Shown here: in pieces, positions 51,026 to 61,859 of the stretch
Layout: each line of letters starts with the position of its first letter
How positions within the stretch are numbered: the first letter of the stretch is position 1
Assembly: GCA_905221605.1 (NCBI GenBank)
Contig: CAJNDS010002319.1
Span: 191,501 to 255,500, forward strand
Reading direction: 5' to 3'
Length of the DNA stretch: 64,000 nucleotides
DNA from: Symbiodinium natans
Lineage: Eukaryota > Sar > Dinophyceae > Suessiales > Symbiodiniaceae
Notes under the pieces: generated by a model
What the model saw: only the letters and a program-made list of their open reading frames with translations
Databases searched by the model: none
Told to the model about the DNA's origin: nothing
Made by a program: the position numbers and the translations under genes

Positions 51026-52522
51026 CTAGCCCGAATGAAAGACGTCGATCATTCCCGGATTCCTTAGCTCAGCTTGCACTGAACTGCTGTCTCCACCAGC
51101 ATTGGCATCGCCCCAGGTCACAACCGAGCCATCACACAGGATTGCGGCAAAAGCACCCGGAGAAGCTTGGATGTGCTGCACGCAATTCAGCTCAGATTGC
51201 ACTGAGCTGCTGTCGCCACCAAATTCAGCATCGCCCCAGGTCACAACCGATCCGTCACGCAGGATTGCGGCAAAAGCACCTATAGAAGCTTGGATGTTCT
51301 GTACGCCCTTCAGCTTCGATTGCACTGAACTGCTGTCGCCACCAAATTTAGGATGGCCCCAGGTCACGACCGATCCGTCACCGAGGATTGCAGCAAAAGA
51401 AGCTGCAGAAGCTTGGATGTGTTGCACACCCTTCAGCTCACTTTGCATTGAAGTGCTGTCACCACCATAAATGGCATCGCCCCAGGTCACAACAGATCCA
51501 TCACCGAGAATCGCGGCAAATGCTTGGAAAGAAGCATTGATGTGCTGCACTCCCTTCAGCTGATCTTGCACTGCACGGCTGTCCCCACCAACATCGGCGG
51601 CGCCCCAGGTCACAACAGATCCATCACCGAGAATCGCCGAAAAGGCAGATTTAGAAGCTTGGACGTGCTGCACACCCTTCAGCCGAGCTTGCACTGAACG
51701 GCTGTCCCCACCAGCATCGGCGGCGCCCCAGGTCACAACAGATCCGTCACCGAGGATTGCAGCAAAAGCACTATCAGAAGCTTGGACGTGGCGCACGCCC
51801 TTCAGCTTCGCCTTCACTAAACTGCTGTCGCCACCAAAGGCAGCATCGCCCCAAGTCACAACGCATCCATCATCGAGGATCGCCGCAAAAGCGCGACAAG
51901 ACGCTTGGATGTGTTGCACGCCCTTCAGCTCAGTTTGCACTGAAGTGCTGTCGCCTCCAAAACTGGCATCGCCCCAGGTCACAACAGATCCATCACCGAG
52001 AATGGCGGCAAATGCTTGGAACGAAGCATTAATGTGCTGCACCCCCTTTAACTGAGCTTGCACTGCACGGCTGTCCCCACCAACATCGGCATCGCCCACG
52101 GTCACAACAGATCCATCACCGAGAATCGCCGAAAATGCAGATTTACAAGCTTGGACGTGCTGCACGTCCTTCAGCTGAGCTTGCACTGAACGGCTGTCCC
52201 CACGAGCAGCAGCAGCGCCCCAGGTCACAACAGATCCATCACCGAGAATCGCGGCAAAAGAAGGACCAATTCCGAAGCCTGACACAGCTGCCACTTGCGG
52301 CAGCTGTATTTGCAGGGACAGCGCATCACCGCTCCGTATCCCTGCCTGCTGAAGTGTCTGTTCTGCATCCAATACGTGGCCACTGGCACACAAGAGTCGC
52401 CCTTTGTTAACCCCCAGAGCGCTCTGGGCACGTTGGTTCAATTCTTCCACAAGTGCATCTTCCCGAATCTCAAGAGAAACCCTCTGGCCACTGAGCAGAT
52501 GCACATCAATCGAAATGTCCAT
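51026..52522 (-). CDS. Ubiquitin-like domain plus ten RCC1-like repeats, 498 residues (paralogue A)
   Basis: ATG at 52520-52522, TAG at 51026-51028, no intron. Residues 1-75 resemble a ubiquitin-type fold (IDVHLLSGQRVSLEI strands, EELNQRAQSALGV helix, GHVLDAEQTLQQAGI, then LSLQIQL). After a short linker, ten 41-residue units follow with the core FAAILGDGSVVTWG, then GGDSxxVQxxLKGVQHIQAS. The VVTWG-GG core is typical of RCC1/ATS1-type beta-propeller repeats, though the unit is shorter than the roughly 50-residue RCC1 blade. Units 1-4 match units 5-8 more closely than their neighbours, showing a four-unit internal duplication. A protein-interaction role is inferred; no catalytic domain (for example HECT) is attached. 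Confidence 0.85.
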   Translation of the reverse strand: MDISIDVHLLSGQRVSLEIREDALVEELNQRAQSALGVNKGRLLCASGHVLDAEQTLQQAGIRSGDALSLQIQLPQVAAVSGFGIGPSFAAILGDGSVVTWGAAAARGDSRSVQAQLKDVQHVQACKSAFSAILGDGSVVTVGDADVGGDSRAVQAQLKGVQHINASFQAFAAILGDGSVVTWGDASFGGDSTSVQTELKGVQHIQASCRAFAAILDDGCVVTWGDAAFGGDSSLVKAKLKGVRHVQASDSAFAAILGDGSVVTWGAADAGGDSRSVQARLKGVQHVQASKSAFSAILGDGSVVTWGAADVGGDSRAVQDQLKGVQHINASFQAFAAILGDGSVVTWGDAIYGGDSTSMQSELKGVQHIQASAASFAAILGDGSVVTWGHPKFGGDSSSVQSKLKGVQNIQASIGAFAAILRDGSVVTWGDAEFGGDSSSVQSELNCVQHIQASPGAFAAILCDGSVVTWGDANAGGDSSSVQAELRNPGMIDVFHSG

Positions 52523-54917
52523 GACCGGGCAAACCCTACACCCTTACTGACGTCCCATACTCGATCGAGGCCTCTACCCTATGCGCTGCCATAGGATTTC
52601 CGAATCAAGGGAAGGAATATATTCAAACGCGAATTATGCTAGTTAGGTTTGGGGAATAGGGTTGAAAAACCGCAAACCTGAAGAGCAAAAAGCTACCTGC
52701 TTTTTTGTGCTTGAGCTGAGAGTACGACTAACCAGGCATTGTGCACGATTAACCATCATATCCAACAGCTGCATAGGGCGTTCTCAAGGAAGTTCCGAAG
52801 CATCCTAAACAACCCTGACCCTAAACCCTAAACCCTTGACCCTAAACCCTAAACCCTATAAACCCTAAACCCTCAACCCTACTAAAGCCTAAACAGCAAA
52901 TCCGGAAACAACGAACTTGGCTAGGGGGAGAGGGGGCGGGCGCGGCGGGCTCCGGTTGGAGGAAACAGTAGGGCCGCATGCGGGACCCTGACCCCCCACA
53001 TCCTTCAGGGGGTGGCGGTTTAGGGTTTAGGGTTCAGGGTTTAGGGTTTAGGGTTTCGGGTTCAGGGTTTAGGTTCAATGGTTAAGTTAAGTAAGGATTA
53101 AGGTTTCAGGGTTTTAGGTTTAGGGTTTAGGGTTTTGGGTTGGTCCGGCCAAGATGGGTTAAGACAACCCCCAAAGCCGGACAAGACGTGGCTTGGTACC
53201 CTTGGTTTAGGGTTTAGGGTTTAGGGTTTAGGGTTTAGGGTGTTCAGGCTTTGTGTGAGGGGTTCCTAAATCCTGAGCACTGGAGTTTACACGCTCAATG
53301 TCGCCACCTCCACCCCCACCCAGGCGGCCGAAGAAAGCTCGATCCGCGTGTTGGTGAGGAAACCTTGAAGCAGGCAAGTGTTTACTCTTGAGGGCTCTTA
53401 AGACCCCTGACCGCTAAACCCTGAACCCTGAACCCTGAACCCTGAACCCTGAACCCTGAACCCTGAACCCTAAACCCTAAACCCTAAACCCACACACCCC
53501 TGAACCTTGAGCCGTCAAACCTCTCAACATCTAACCGCCCTGGACGCTGACACCCCGAAAGCCGGTGGAACTGCCAGAATAACTGGGTCGGCCTTTACAC
53601 CTATTCAGGGTCTAGGGTTTAGGGCTTGGTCCCTAAGAAACCCAAATAAGGGGGGGGGGGGGAAAAAACAATGTCCCAAAAGCCAACCTGGATAAGCAGC
53701 GTCGCAGGAACGCTGTTAGTTAGTTGGTCACGAAATCATATTGATCCGGCATATGCTAGGATGGGCCTTGACACCCTCTGAAAATTATTCCACATAAATG
53801 GTCCTCTTAAAATCAGGGGAAATATTAAATCTCCCAAGGGCCTACCTAGAAAATAAGACCAGGGCCCTAAATCCTGCACCTTAAACCCTAAACACAGGGG
53901 TATGTTGTCCGCCTGTCACAGAGCTCGGCATGTGTGCAGGGATTGCCGGCATCAACCCCGAACACCCCTGATACCCTAAGCCCTGAAAACTCCCGTCAGA
54001 CCCATATCAACCTCAAGGCCCACGGGTTTGGGTTTAGGGTTTAGGGTTTGGGGTTTGGGGTTTGGGGTTTAGGGTTTGGGGTTTAGGGTTTGGGGTGTAG
54101 GGTCTATGGGGTTTAGGGTTAATCTAAGGGTGTAGCCACGTGGCCCCTGCATGCCCCTTGCCTTTTCTTTTGTTTGGCAACGCGGCTTCAGAAGTGCACA
54201 CGAGGGGGATACACAACAAGTTTCCAAATTGCAGGGTTTAGGGTTTATATAGGGTTTGGGGTTTAGGGTTTAGGGTTTCGGGTTCCCTTGCCCTAAGGAA
54301 GGCATGACTCTCTGGCAAAACCGAAAGCTGCCCTGGAGGTCCTCTTTGTTGCCCTAAACCCTAAACCCCTAGACCCTAAGCCCTAAATCCCTAAACCCTA
54401 AATCCCTAAACCCTAAACCCTAAACCCTAAACCCTAAACCCTAAATACCTAACCCCCCCCCCCCCCCCAAATCCCAAATGGATCCTGCACTCTGCAAGGT
54501 TGGATGGTGAAGGGTCGGAGTGAAGACCCGTTAGAATTCATCCTAAAGCTTGAACCACCCTACACCCCAAACCCTTAACCCTAAACTCCCTAAACTCCCT
54601 AAACTCCCTAAACCCTAAACCCTAAACCCTAAACCCTAAACCCGAAACCCTAACCCTAAACCCTAAACCCTAAACCCTAAACCCCTCCTACCCTAAACAC
54701 GGCTACCAGGCAAATCCCGACTGCGCAGGCCTCGCTGCACCTGTGAGAGGAAGGCCAGGGGCTTGCTGTACCTGGGAACCCCAACCAGGCGCCGGGTTTA
54801 GGGTTTAGGGTTTACGGTTTAGGGTTTAGGGTTTCGGGTTTAGGGTTTAGGGTGTAGGGTTTCGGGTTTCGGGTTTAGGGTTTGGGGCTTAGGGTTTAGG
54901 GTTTGGGGTTTAGGGCT

Positions 54918-55014
54918 TAGGGGCCTTAATGATTAGAGTAGCGTTTCGGGGGGTTATTTAAGTCTAAAGGGACCCTACGGGCGGAATAATATTGGTACTT
55001 ATTCCGACCCCTAT
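54918..55014. repeat. Palindromic element, family GGGGTCGGAATAA, copy 3 (inverted)
   Basis: Starts TAGGGGCCTTAATGATTAGA and ends ACTTATTCCGACCCCTA, the reverse complement layout of 7465-7563. Contains CCCTACGGGCGGAATAATAT. Confidence 0.7.
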
Positions 55015-55297
55015 GGTACCCACGCCGGGGCTTTTTGGGGTTTCGGGTTTAGGGGTGTAGGGTCTAGGGGGTCTAGGGGTTTAGGGTTTGGTTTAGGGGC
55101 TTAGGGTTTGGGGTTAGGGTGTATGCTCTTTTTGTTTCTCCGGGTGATGGGGCTTGCTTTGTGATTTTGGGGCCCAAGTGTCTCAGGCTTGATGGCTTTT
55201 CAATGATGTAGGCCGCTCTTGGGCTTGGGGGGATGCCAAGGGTTTGGGGGTTGGGGTTTCGGTTTCGAATCATCTTGCTTCGAGGATGCGTGAAACT

Positions 55298-55360
55298 TTT
55301 ATATACTCACCTTAGAACCTTAATCAACATAGCATTTGAATATGTTCTTCGGTCCTATAG
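55298..55360. repeat. Left half of an ATACTCCCCTTAGAACC-family element
   Basis: TATACTCACCTTAGAACCTT and ATGTTCTTCGGTCCTATAG match the left half of 7692-7790. The right end is not found, so the element is truncated. Confidence 0.5.
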
Positions 55361-55796
55361 AAATAAGAACCAACCATAAATCCTATTGGGGCTATAGCAT
55401 ATGTTTGGACTCTACAGCAAGGCAGGTTCTTGATTCCGTAACCCTCTTGTGCCGTGGCCGACAAGGACGCAGCCACTCGGCATCCGAACCTTGTAAGCCC
55501 TCATGGGCTGCAAGCCCTAAACCGTAGGGTTTTTGAGTTTTTTGGGTTTTAAGTCTAGGTTTTGGGGTTTAGGGTTTAGGGAGGCACAAATTCAGGAACC
55601 TCCATCCCAAACACTAAGCCCGAAAACCCAAAATCCTTGTACCGTGCGTTCCGCGTTCCAAGACGGCTGCTTTCGCTGGAACGCTGCCCCTAAATCAAGG
55701 CATTAAGACTCGTACGCCTAAGGATGTGCCCCAAAGAGGTTCCCTGAATATACTCCCACAATGACCCTTATATTCCCCAAGTGTACGACCTTAGGT

Positions 55797-55948
55797 TATA
55801 GGGTTCTTAAGGGAGGGGGTTCGTGGGGGGGTAGGTATCTAAGGAGCCTCAGGGAAGCTTCGGGGGCGTTAGGGAGTACGGGGGGATATTCGGGAACCTT
55901 GGGTTACATCCCTCCCTTGAAACCCCCCTCCCTTACGAACTCTATGAT
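55797..55948. repeat. Palindromic element, family TTATAGGGTTCTTAAGGGAGG, long copy
   Basis: Left TTATAGGGTTCTTAAGGGAG, right CCTCCCTTACGAACTCTATGA. It is about 70 bases longer than 47261-47342, with a G-rich interior (GGGGGGGTAGGTATCTAAGG; AGTACGGGGGGATATTCGGG). Confidence 0.7.
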
Positions 55949-56174
55949 TAGGGGTCCAAGGCAGCGTCCCATGACTAAGCCCTCCCAAACCCCAAACCCC
56001 AAACCCTAAACCCTAAAAACCCCTAAACCCCAAACCCCGAGGCCCGTCACCACGGGGTCCCGGCCGAAACACCGAGCTGGATGTGACATCCAGGGAGGAT
56101 GGGAACATGTCCTTCGGATCAGGTTGGGTTTAGGGTTTAGGGTTTAGGGTTTCGGGTTTAGGGTTTGGGGAATC

Positions 56175-56271
56175 CTATACTCCCCTCAGAACCTTCATAC
56201 AAATAATGTGTCCAATGTCCTCTTGGGTTTTATATGAAGCAAAAAGTAATTCCCAAGGGGGATATAGAATC
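56175..56271. repeat. Palindromic element, family ATACTCCCCTTAGAACC, copy 3
   Basis: Starts CTATACTCCCCTCAGAACCT, contains CCTCTTGGGTTTTATATGAA and ends CCCAAGGGGGATATAGAAT. It keeps both arms and the interior of copy 2. Confidence 0.8.
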
Positions 56272-56495
56272 AGGGGGCACCGAAAAGTCTTGGGCTTGAG
56301 GGGAGACGTTTGAAGTTCTTCTCCTTTGAAACCTGTTGAAGAAGCCCTTCAGGTTCCCTGTTTAGGGTTTAGAACTTTAGGTTTAGGGTTTAGGGTTTAG
56401 GGTTTAGGGTTTAGGGTTTAGGGTGTAGGGTCCAGGGTTCAGGGTTTAGGGCTTAGGGTCTAGGGTTGGAAGCTCTTGAAGACCACTTCGGAGGG

Positions 56496-57983
56496 CTACT
56501 GGAACACCCTTGGCCAACCTTCCTCGGGAATATTTCTTGTCGCCTCGTTCTGAGCATGGCCCCAGGTCACAACGGATCCATCATACAAAACTGAGGCAAA
56601 ATCGCCTGAAGAAGCTTGGATGTGCTGCACACCATTCAGTTCAGCTTGCACTGAAGTGCTGTCGCCACCATATTCAGGACGGCCCCAGGTCAAAACAGAT
56701 CCATCACCGAAGATCGCAGCAAAAGCGCGACAAGAAGCTTGGATGTGCTGCACGCCCTTCAGCCTAGCTTGCACTGAACTGCTATCCCCGCCATAATCAG
56801 CACTGCCCCAAGTCACAACGGATCCGTCATGCAAGATTGCAGCAAAAGAACCCAGAGAAGCTTGAATGCGCTGCACGCCCTTTAGCTCAGCTTGCACCGA
56901 GATGCTGTCGCCACCATAATCAGCATTGCCCCAGGTCAGAACCGATCCGTCATGCAGGATTGCGGCAAAAGCGCCTAGAGAAGCTTGGATGTGCTGCACG
57001 CCCGTCAGCTTATCTTGCACTGAAGTGCTGTCGCCACCAAATCCAGCATTGCCCCAGGTCAAAACCGATCCGTCACCGAGGATCGCAGCAAAAGCACGAT
57101 AAGAAGCTTGGATTTGCTGCACGCCCTTCAGTTGAGCCTGTACAGAACCGCTGTCGCCACCAAAGGCAGCATCGCCCCAAGTCACCACGGAACCATCACC
57201 GAGGATCGCAGCAAAAGCGCGACAAGAAGCTTGGATGTGCTGCACGCCCTTCAGCTCAACTTGCACTGAACTGCTGTCCCCACCAGCATCGGCATCGCCC
57301 CAGGTCACAACGGATCCGTCATGCAGTATTGCAGCAAAAGAATACAAAGAAGATTGGATCTGCTGCACACCCTTCAGCTCAGCTTGCACTGAACTGCTGT
57401 CGCCACCATAATCAGCATTGCCCCAAGTCACAACAGATCCGTCATGCAGGATTGCAGCAAAAGCAAATAGCGAAGCTTGAACGCGTTGCACGCCCTTCAG
57501 CTCAGCTTGCACTGAACGACTGCTGTGGCCTCCGGCATCAGCAATGCCCCAAGTCACAACGGAACCGTCATGCAAGATTGCAGCAAAAGCACCTAGAGAA
57601 GCTTGGATGTGCTGCACGCCCTTCAGCTTTCCTTGCACGGACCTGCTGTCGCCACCAAAGGCAGCAATGCCCTGGGTCGCGACAGATCCATCACCGAGGA
57701 CCACGGCAAAAGCACCCTGGCCGCCCATGTCATCAAGCCACTTTGAAGCTGTGACTTGCGGCAGCCGTATTTCCAGGCATAGCTCATCGCCGCCCTGTAC
57801 CCTTGCCCGCTTCACTGTCTGTGTTGCATCGAGGACGTGGCCATCAGCACTCAACAGCTGCCCTTTCCCAACAGCCAAGGCTCTCTGGGCCCTTTGGTTC
57901 AATTCTTCAATAGATTCATCTTCCCAAGTCTCAAGAGAGACCTTCTTGCCGCTGAGGAGATGCACATCGACCGAAAATGCCAT
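56496..57983 (-). CDS. Ubiquitin-like domain plus ten RCC1-like repeats, 495 residues (paralogue B)
   Basis: ATG at 57981-57983, TAG at 56496-56498, no intron. The N-terminal 75 residues align with paralogue A throughout (VDVHLLSGKKVSLE, EELNQRAQRALAV, GHVLDATQTVKRARV). Ten units follow; unit 2 has one extra residue and unit 10 is cut short, ending in a different tail (NEATRNIPEEGWPRVFQ). Repeats alternate between ILHDGS and ILGDGS types. A telomeric tract begins about 30 bases beyond the stop codon. Same strand as paralogue A, 4 kb apart. They are probably duplicates, but telomeric mosaic rather than gene sequence fills the gap. Confidence 0.85.
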   Translation of the reverse strand: MAFSVDVHLLSGKKVSLETWEDESIEELNQRAQRALAVGKGQLLSADGHVLDATQTVKRARVQGGDELCLEIRLPQVTASKWLDDMGGQGAFAVVLGDGSVATQGIAAFGGDSRSVQGKLKGVQHIQASLGAFAAILHDGSVVTWGIADAGGHSSRSVQAELKGVQRVQASLFAFAAILHDGSVVTWGNADYGGDSSSVQAELKGVQQIQSSLYSFAAILHDGSVVTWGDADAGGDSSSVQVELKGVQHIQASCRAFAAILGDGSVVTWGDAAFGGDSGSVQAQLKGVQQIQASYRAFAAILGDGSVLTWGNAGFGGDSTSVQDKLTGVQHIQASLGAFAAILHDGSVLTWGNADYGGDSISVQAELKGVQRIQASLGSFAAILHDGSVVTWGSADYGGDSSSVQARLKGVQHIQASCRAFAAIFGDGSVLTWGRPEYGGDSTSVQAELNGVQHIQASSGDFASVLYDGSVVTWGHAQNEATRNIPEEGWPRVFQ

Positions 57984-60444
57984 GGCACGGCAAAGACGAG
58001 ATGTTCAACCTTGGCCTGCCTCCCGTGGCAGGGGTTGGCAACCCGGGAGTGCCTTTGATACTCGACCAAATTAGGGCTTAGGTTTTAGGGTTTAGCGTTT
58101 AGGGTTTAGGATGAATCCCCCATAGACCCTAAAGCCCCTACACTTGTAACCCCCAGTCGGTGCACAGGTCCTGGAAAGTAGATTTCGAGCAACAGAAACA
58201 GCTGAAAGCCAGCCAAATGAAGGATAGGCTGATTTAGCGTCTCCTTGGTTTAGAGGTATCTGAAATCTAGGGTTTAGGGTTAAGGGGGTTGGGGTGGGAC
58301 CCACCCCAACCCCTAAACCCTAAACCCTAAACCCTAAACCCTAAACCCTAAACCCTAAACCCTTAAATCCTAAACCCGGGTGGGTGGGTGCCGAGGGGGT
58401 AGGGGGTAGGGGGTTGGAGCGCTTCAGCTTGCGCTGAGTGACGCGCTGTTAGGCCTTTTGCCCTTGGCTTGCTATCGGGAGCGCTCCGAGCAACCCGAGC
58501 CCAGGACATTAGAAGCAGCCATGAAGAGCGCCTACTATGTCACGTCGTGGTATCAGTATACTTCTACCTACAAGGCTAGAAGGTCCCTGACTTGTATATG
58601 GCGGGAGGGGAGTATAGACCCTAAACCCTAAACCCTAAACCCTAAACCCTAAACCCTAAACCCTAAACCCTGACCTCAAAGCAACCTGGAGACCTGCTAC
58701 CTCTGGGACCAGATGGCTCTCATGATGACGAAGCGGTAAGTTTAGGGTTTTAGGGTTTTAGGGTTTTAGGGCTTTAGGGTTTTAGGGTTTTAGGGTTTCA
58801 GGGTTTTAGGGTTTCAGGGTTTTAGGGTTTTAGGGTTTTAGGGTTTTAGGGTTTTAGGGTTTTAGGGGTTTTAGGGTTTTAGGGTTTTAGGGTTTTAGGG
58901 TTTTAGGGTTTTAGGGTTTTAGGGTTTTAGGGTTTTAGGGTTTTAGGGTTTTAGGGGTTTAGGGTTTTAGGGTTTTAGGGTTTCAGGGTTTCAGGGGTTT
59001 AGGGTTGTAGGGTTTTAGGGTTGAGGTTTCAATGACCTTGGGTTTAGGGTTTTAGGGTTTCAGGGTTTTAGGGTTTTAGGGTTTCAGGGTTTTAGGGTTT
59101 TAGGGCTTCAGGGTTTTAGGGTTTCAGGGTTTTAGGGTTTTAGGGTTTCAGGGTTTCAGGGGTTTAGGGTTGTAGGGTTTTAGGGTTGAGGTTTCAATGA
59201 CCTTGGGTTTAGGGTTTTAGGGTTTTAGGGTTTTGGGGTTTTGGGGTTTTAGGGTTTTAGGGTTTTAGGGTTTTAGGGTTTTAGCGTTTTAGGGTTTTGG
59301 GGTTTTGGGGTTTTAGGGCTTTAAGGTTCTAGAGTTCATGAGGATGAGACCTGACGCCAGGTCGAACGAGCAACAAAGGGAATCCTTTCTTGTTGAATGG
59401 GCTTTCTGATACAGAAACCCTACTCCTTCACGATTCCGTAAGGGAGACGTGTGTATTGGCTTGTTGAGGTTTATCGGGAAGCCTCTCCTGATGAAAGAAA
59501 TGAGAGAAAGGATGTTCAGAGCTCAGGGCTTAGATTTTTTTACATGAGGGCTATAAGCCCCGCAAGGCCGACGGAACGGCTGCCTCACACCAAAGCCCTA
59601 ATAGGCAAACTTGAACCCTAAACCCCAAACAAGACACCAAAACCCTAAAACCTCAAAACCCCAAGTCCTAAAACTGAAACCAAACTGAAACCTGAACATC
59701 CAAAATGCCAGCACTACCCTTACACCCCTCAATCTCGACAACCCCAACAGCCCTAAACACTCAACCCTGAACCCCAAACCCTAAACCCTAGACCCTAAAC
59801 CCTAAACCCTAAACCCCTAAAACCCTCATCGTCCTCCGGGCTGGAGCTGCTACCCGGACAAGTCATCATCCTGGCCGAACATTCTAACCCGAATCTCCGT
59901 CTTCTTAGGGTTTAGGGCTCAGGATCTCAGGGTCTTAGGGTTTAGGATCCTGGGGTCTTAGGGTTTAGGGATCTTAGGGTTTAGGGTTTAGGGTTTAGGG
60001 TTGAGGGTTGAGGGTTTAGGGTTTAGGGTTTAGTCCAGGGTTTAGGGCAGATGGGTTGGACTCAGGGCTTCTTCTGGCTTTCTATGGACTCCTCAGCATC
60101 TTCAGCGCCCCTGAACCCCACAGCGGTCATGTGAGCCATGTCTCCTAAACCCTAAACCCTAAACCCGAAACCCCAAACCCCAAACCCCAAACCCTAAACC
60201 CTAAACCCTAAACCCTAAACCCTAAACCCTAAACCCTAAACCCTAAACCCTAAACCCTAAGCCATGCTCGCTCCCGGTCCTCGCAAGGTCTGACGTGGGG
60301 TGCAGCTGAAGCACAAGACCGAAGTGAAGGCAGGCAGACCTCAGTTGGGGCAGAAGGGTTTAGGGTTTAGGGTTTAGGGTTTAGGGTTTAGGGTTTAGGG
60401 TTTAGGGTTAGGGAAGAGTCAAGCCCAAGCTGAAAGTCAAGACC
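57984..60444. repeat. Telomere-type mosaic with a 600-base TTTTAGGG block
   Basis: Tracts at 58310-58375, 58617-58670, 59770-59815, 59985-60035, 60144-60260 and 60357-60412. 58738-59330 is almost entirely the 8-mer TTTTAGGG. 59335-59700 is unique or degenerate sequence without a gene. The frame at 58092-58304 is not supported. Confidence 0.85.
58738..59330 (+). repeat. TTTTAGGG array with 165-base higher-order repeat
   Basis: About 70 units of TTTTAGGG with TTTCAGGG and TTTTGGGG variants. A distinctive segment (GGTTGTAGGGTTTTAGGG then GAGGTTTCAATGACCTTGGG) occurs at 59003-59042 and again at 59168-59207, so a 165-base block was tandemly duplicated. Confidence 0.9.
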
Positions 60445-60795
60445 ATGCTGCTTGGGCAGTTGCAGTTGCCCTGCAATACGTGCTCGTTTTTTCTGTCTGC
60501 TCTCTTCGTCTTCTTCTTATTATTATTATTCCTGTTCTTCTTCTTCTTCTTATTATTCTTATCCTTCTTGTTCTTCTTATTTCCTTCTTCTTATTCTTCT
60601 TATTCTTCTTCTTTTCCTTCCTCTTCTCCTTCTCTTCTGCCCTCTCTCTCTCGCTCTCTCTCTCTCTCTATTGGTTGCTTCTGATGTGTATTATATTGCT
60701 TTCTAGTTTCTCTCACCGCCTTGCTTGAACAAAAACAAAGTGTTGGACTCGCGTTCTCTGAATCCATCAACTCGTATTCACTCCTCTTACTGTCT
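60445..60795. repeat. Polypyrimidine TTC/TTA/CT microsatellite
   Basis: 60495-60670 is (TTCTTA)n / (TTC)n turning into (CT)n. Three overlapping Ser/Leu/Phe-rich frames come from it and are rejected. The flanks (60410-60480 and 60680-60795) are unique. Confidence 0.85.
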
Positions 60796-60905
60796 AGGCT
60801 GCCCAGTAACCAAGGCTTAAAAAGGGTGCCCTTTTTTGCTTAAAGGGGTTCCTAAGGGAACCTAAACCCCCCAAAAAAGGGAATAAGGGTACTACTGGGC
60901 ATCCT
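60796..60905. repeat. Palindromic element with AGGCTGCCCAGTA ends
   Basis: Left AGGCTGCCCAGTAACCAAGG, right TACTACTGGGCATCCT. Contains AAAAAGGGTGCCCTTTTTTG and CCAAAAAAGGGAATAAGGG. It is a distant member of the TAGCCCAGTAACCAT group. Confidence 0.75.
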
Positions 60906-60910
60906 AGCTG

Positions 60911-61010
60911 TTGGTCAGTAGGGAATGGGGGAAGAAGGTACCATACATCCCCTATATACCCTTTAAGGGATGATACATGGTACCTTATTCCCCCATTCCC
61001 CACTAACCAA
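60911..61010. repeat. Palindromic element, family GTAGGGAATGGGGGAA, copy 1
   Basis: Left TTGGTCAGTAGGGAATGGGG, right CCCCATTCCCCACTAACCAA. Arms continue AAGAAGGTACCAT / ATGGTACCTTATT around TATACCCTTTAAGGGAT. It is immediately adjacent to the preceding element. Confidence 0.85.
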
Positions 61011-61859
61011 GAGAGTAAGTGCTGTGAGGACTCAAGGGCGCGGCTCTGTTCGCTCCCGATGAGCATGATGCCAGGTCAGCCAGTACTCGCGCAAACGCTG
61101 CTTCGTGTAAATCTCTAAGCCCCCAAAACCCTCTGAGAGGGGAGGCCCCGAAACTCTATAAACCCTGAACCCTACCCTATACACCCTATATGCCCTATGA
61201 AATCCTGGAGACCCTAAAAGCCCAGAAACCCTATAAACCTTACGAACCCAATAGGCCCTATAAACCCTGACCCCAACAAACCCGAAACCCTATACCCTGA
61301 AGGTGGCGGTCCTGTGAGAGCGGCTTCAAGTTGTAGATCTGGGCGGACAAACGGGGGAAGACGAACGTGATCAGGGTTTAGGGTTTAGGGCCTAGGGTTT
61401 AGGGTTTAGGGTTCAGGTTTAGGGTTTAGGGTTTAGGGCCTAGGGCTTAGGGTTCAGGGTTTAGGTTGAAAGGCGAGGGGTTGCTGAGCCTTCCTTACTG
61501 GTTCTTCGTGTTGAGGGAACGAGGGAATTCGGTAGAACTCCTGAAACGGTAGAGTATGGGGGGGGGATAGGCCACCTCAATCCCTAATTCCCTCTTTAAG
61601 AAAGAGTAAGCTTCCCCGGGCGCAGACAAACCATCGTAGTGCTTCCAGGCTAGTAGGGTGTAGATTCCTAGCCGTTAGGTGTTTAGGGGTGTAGGAGTTT
61701 CTTGAGTTCTATTTTTACAAAGCACCGTAAACCCTAGAGCGTAGTAGGCTTAGGCCTTAAACATAAGCTTCTTCGGCGGGGCATAAGGGGGGAGGCAAGG
61801 GCCTGATCCACAAAAGTCGTCCTGATGTTGCACATGGAAGGACCTCATCCCCTGGGTTC

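Larger units (their letters stand above)
52523..56495. repeat. Telomere-type mosaic between the two RCC1-like genes
   Basis: 52523-52790 is unique 5' flank of paralogue A. Tracts follow at 52810-52890, 53018-53150, 53204-53240, 53421-53488 (CCCTGAA variant, then CCCTAAA), 54030-54115, 54357-54447, 54580-54685, 54795-54915, 55560-55585, 55983-56035, 56125-56170 and 56380-56466. Poly-C lies near 54447-54469 and poly-G near 53651-53663. The small frames here (53507-53695, 55073-55273, 55336-55527, 55761-56009) run through repeats or elements. Confidence 0.85.

Noticed and set aside
51102-57754. Long plus-strand frames opposite the RCC1-like genes (for example 56837-57754)
   Set aside because: Antisense shadows of the 123-nt coding repeat, with basic low-complexity translations and no start context.
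60445-60728. Ser/Leu-rich secreted or membrane proteins
   Set aside because: Three overlapping frames of one TTC/TTA/CT microsatellite.
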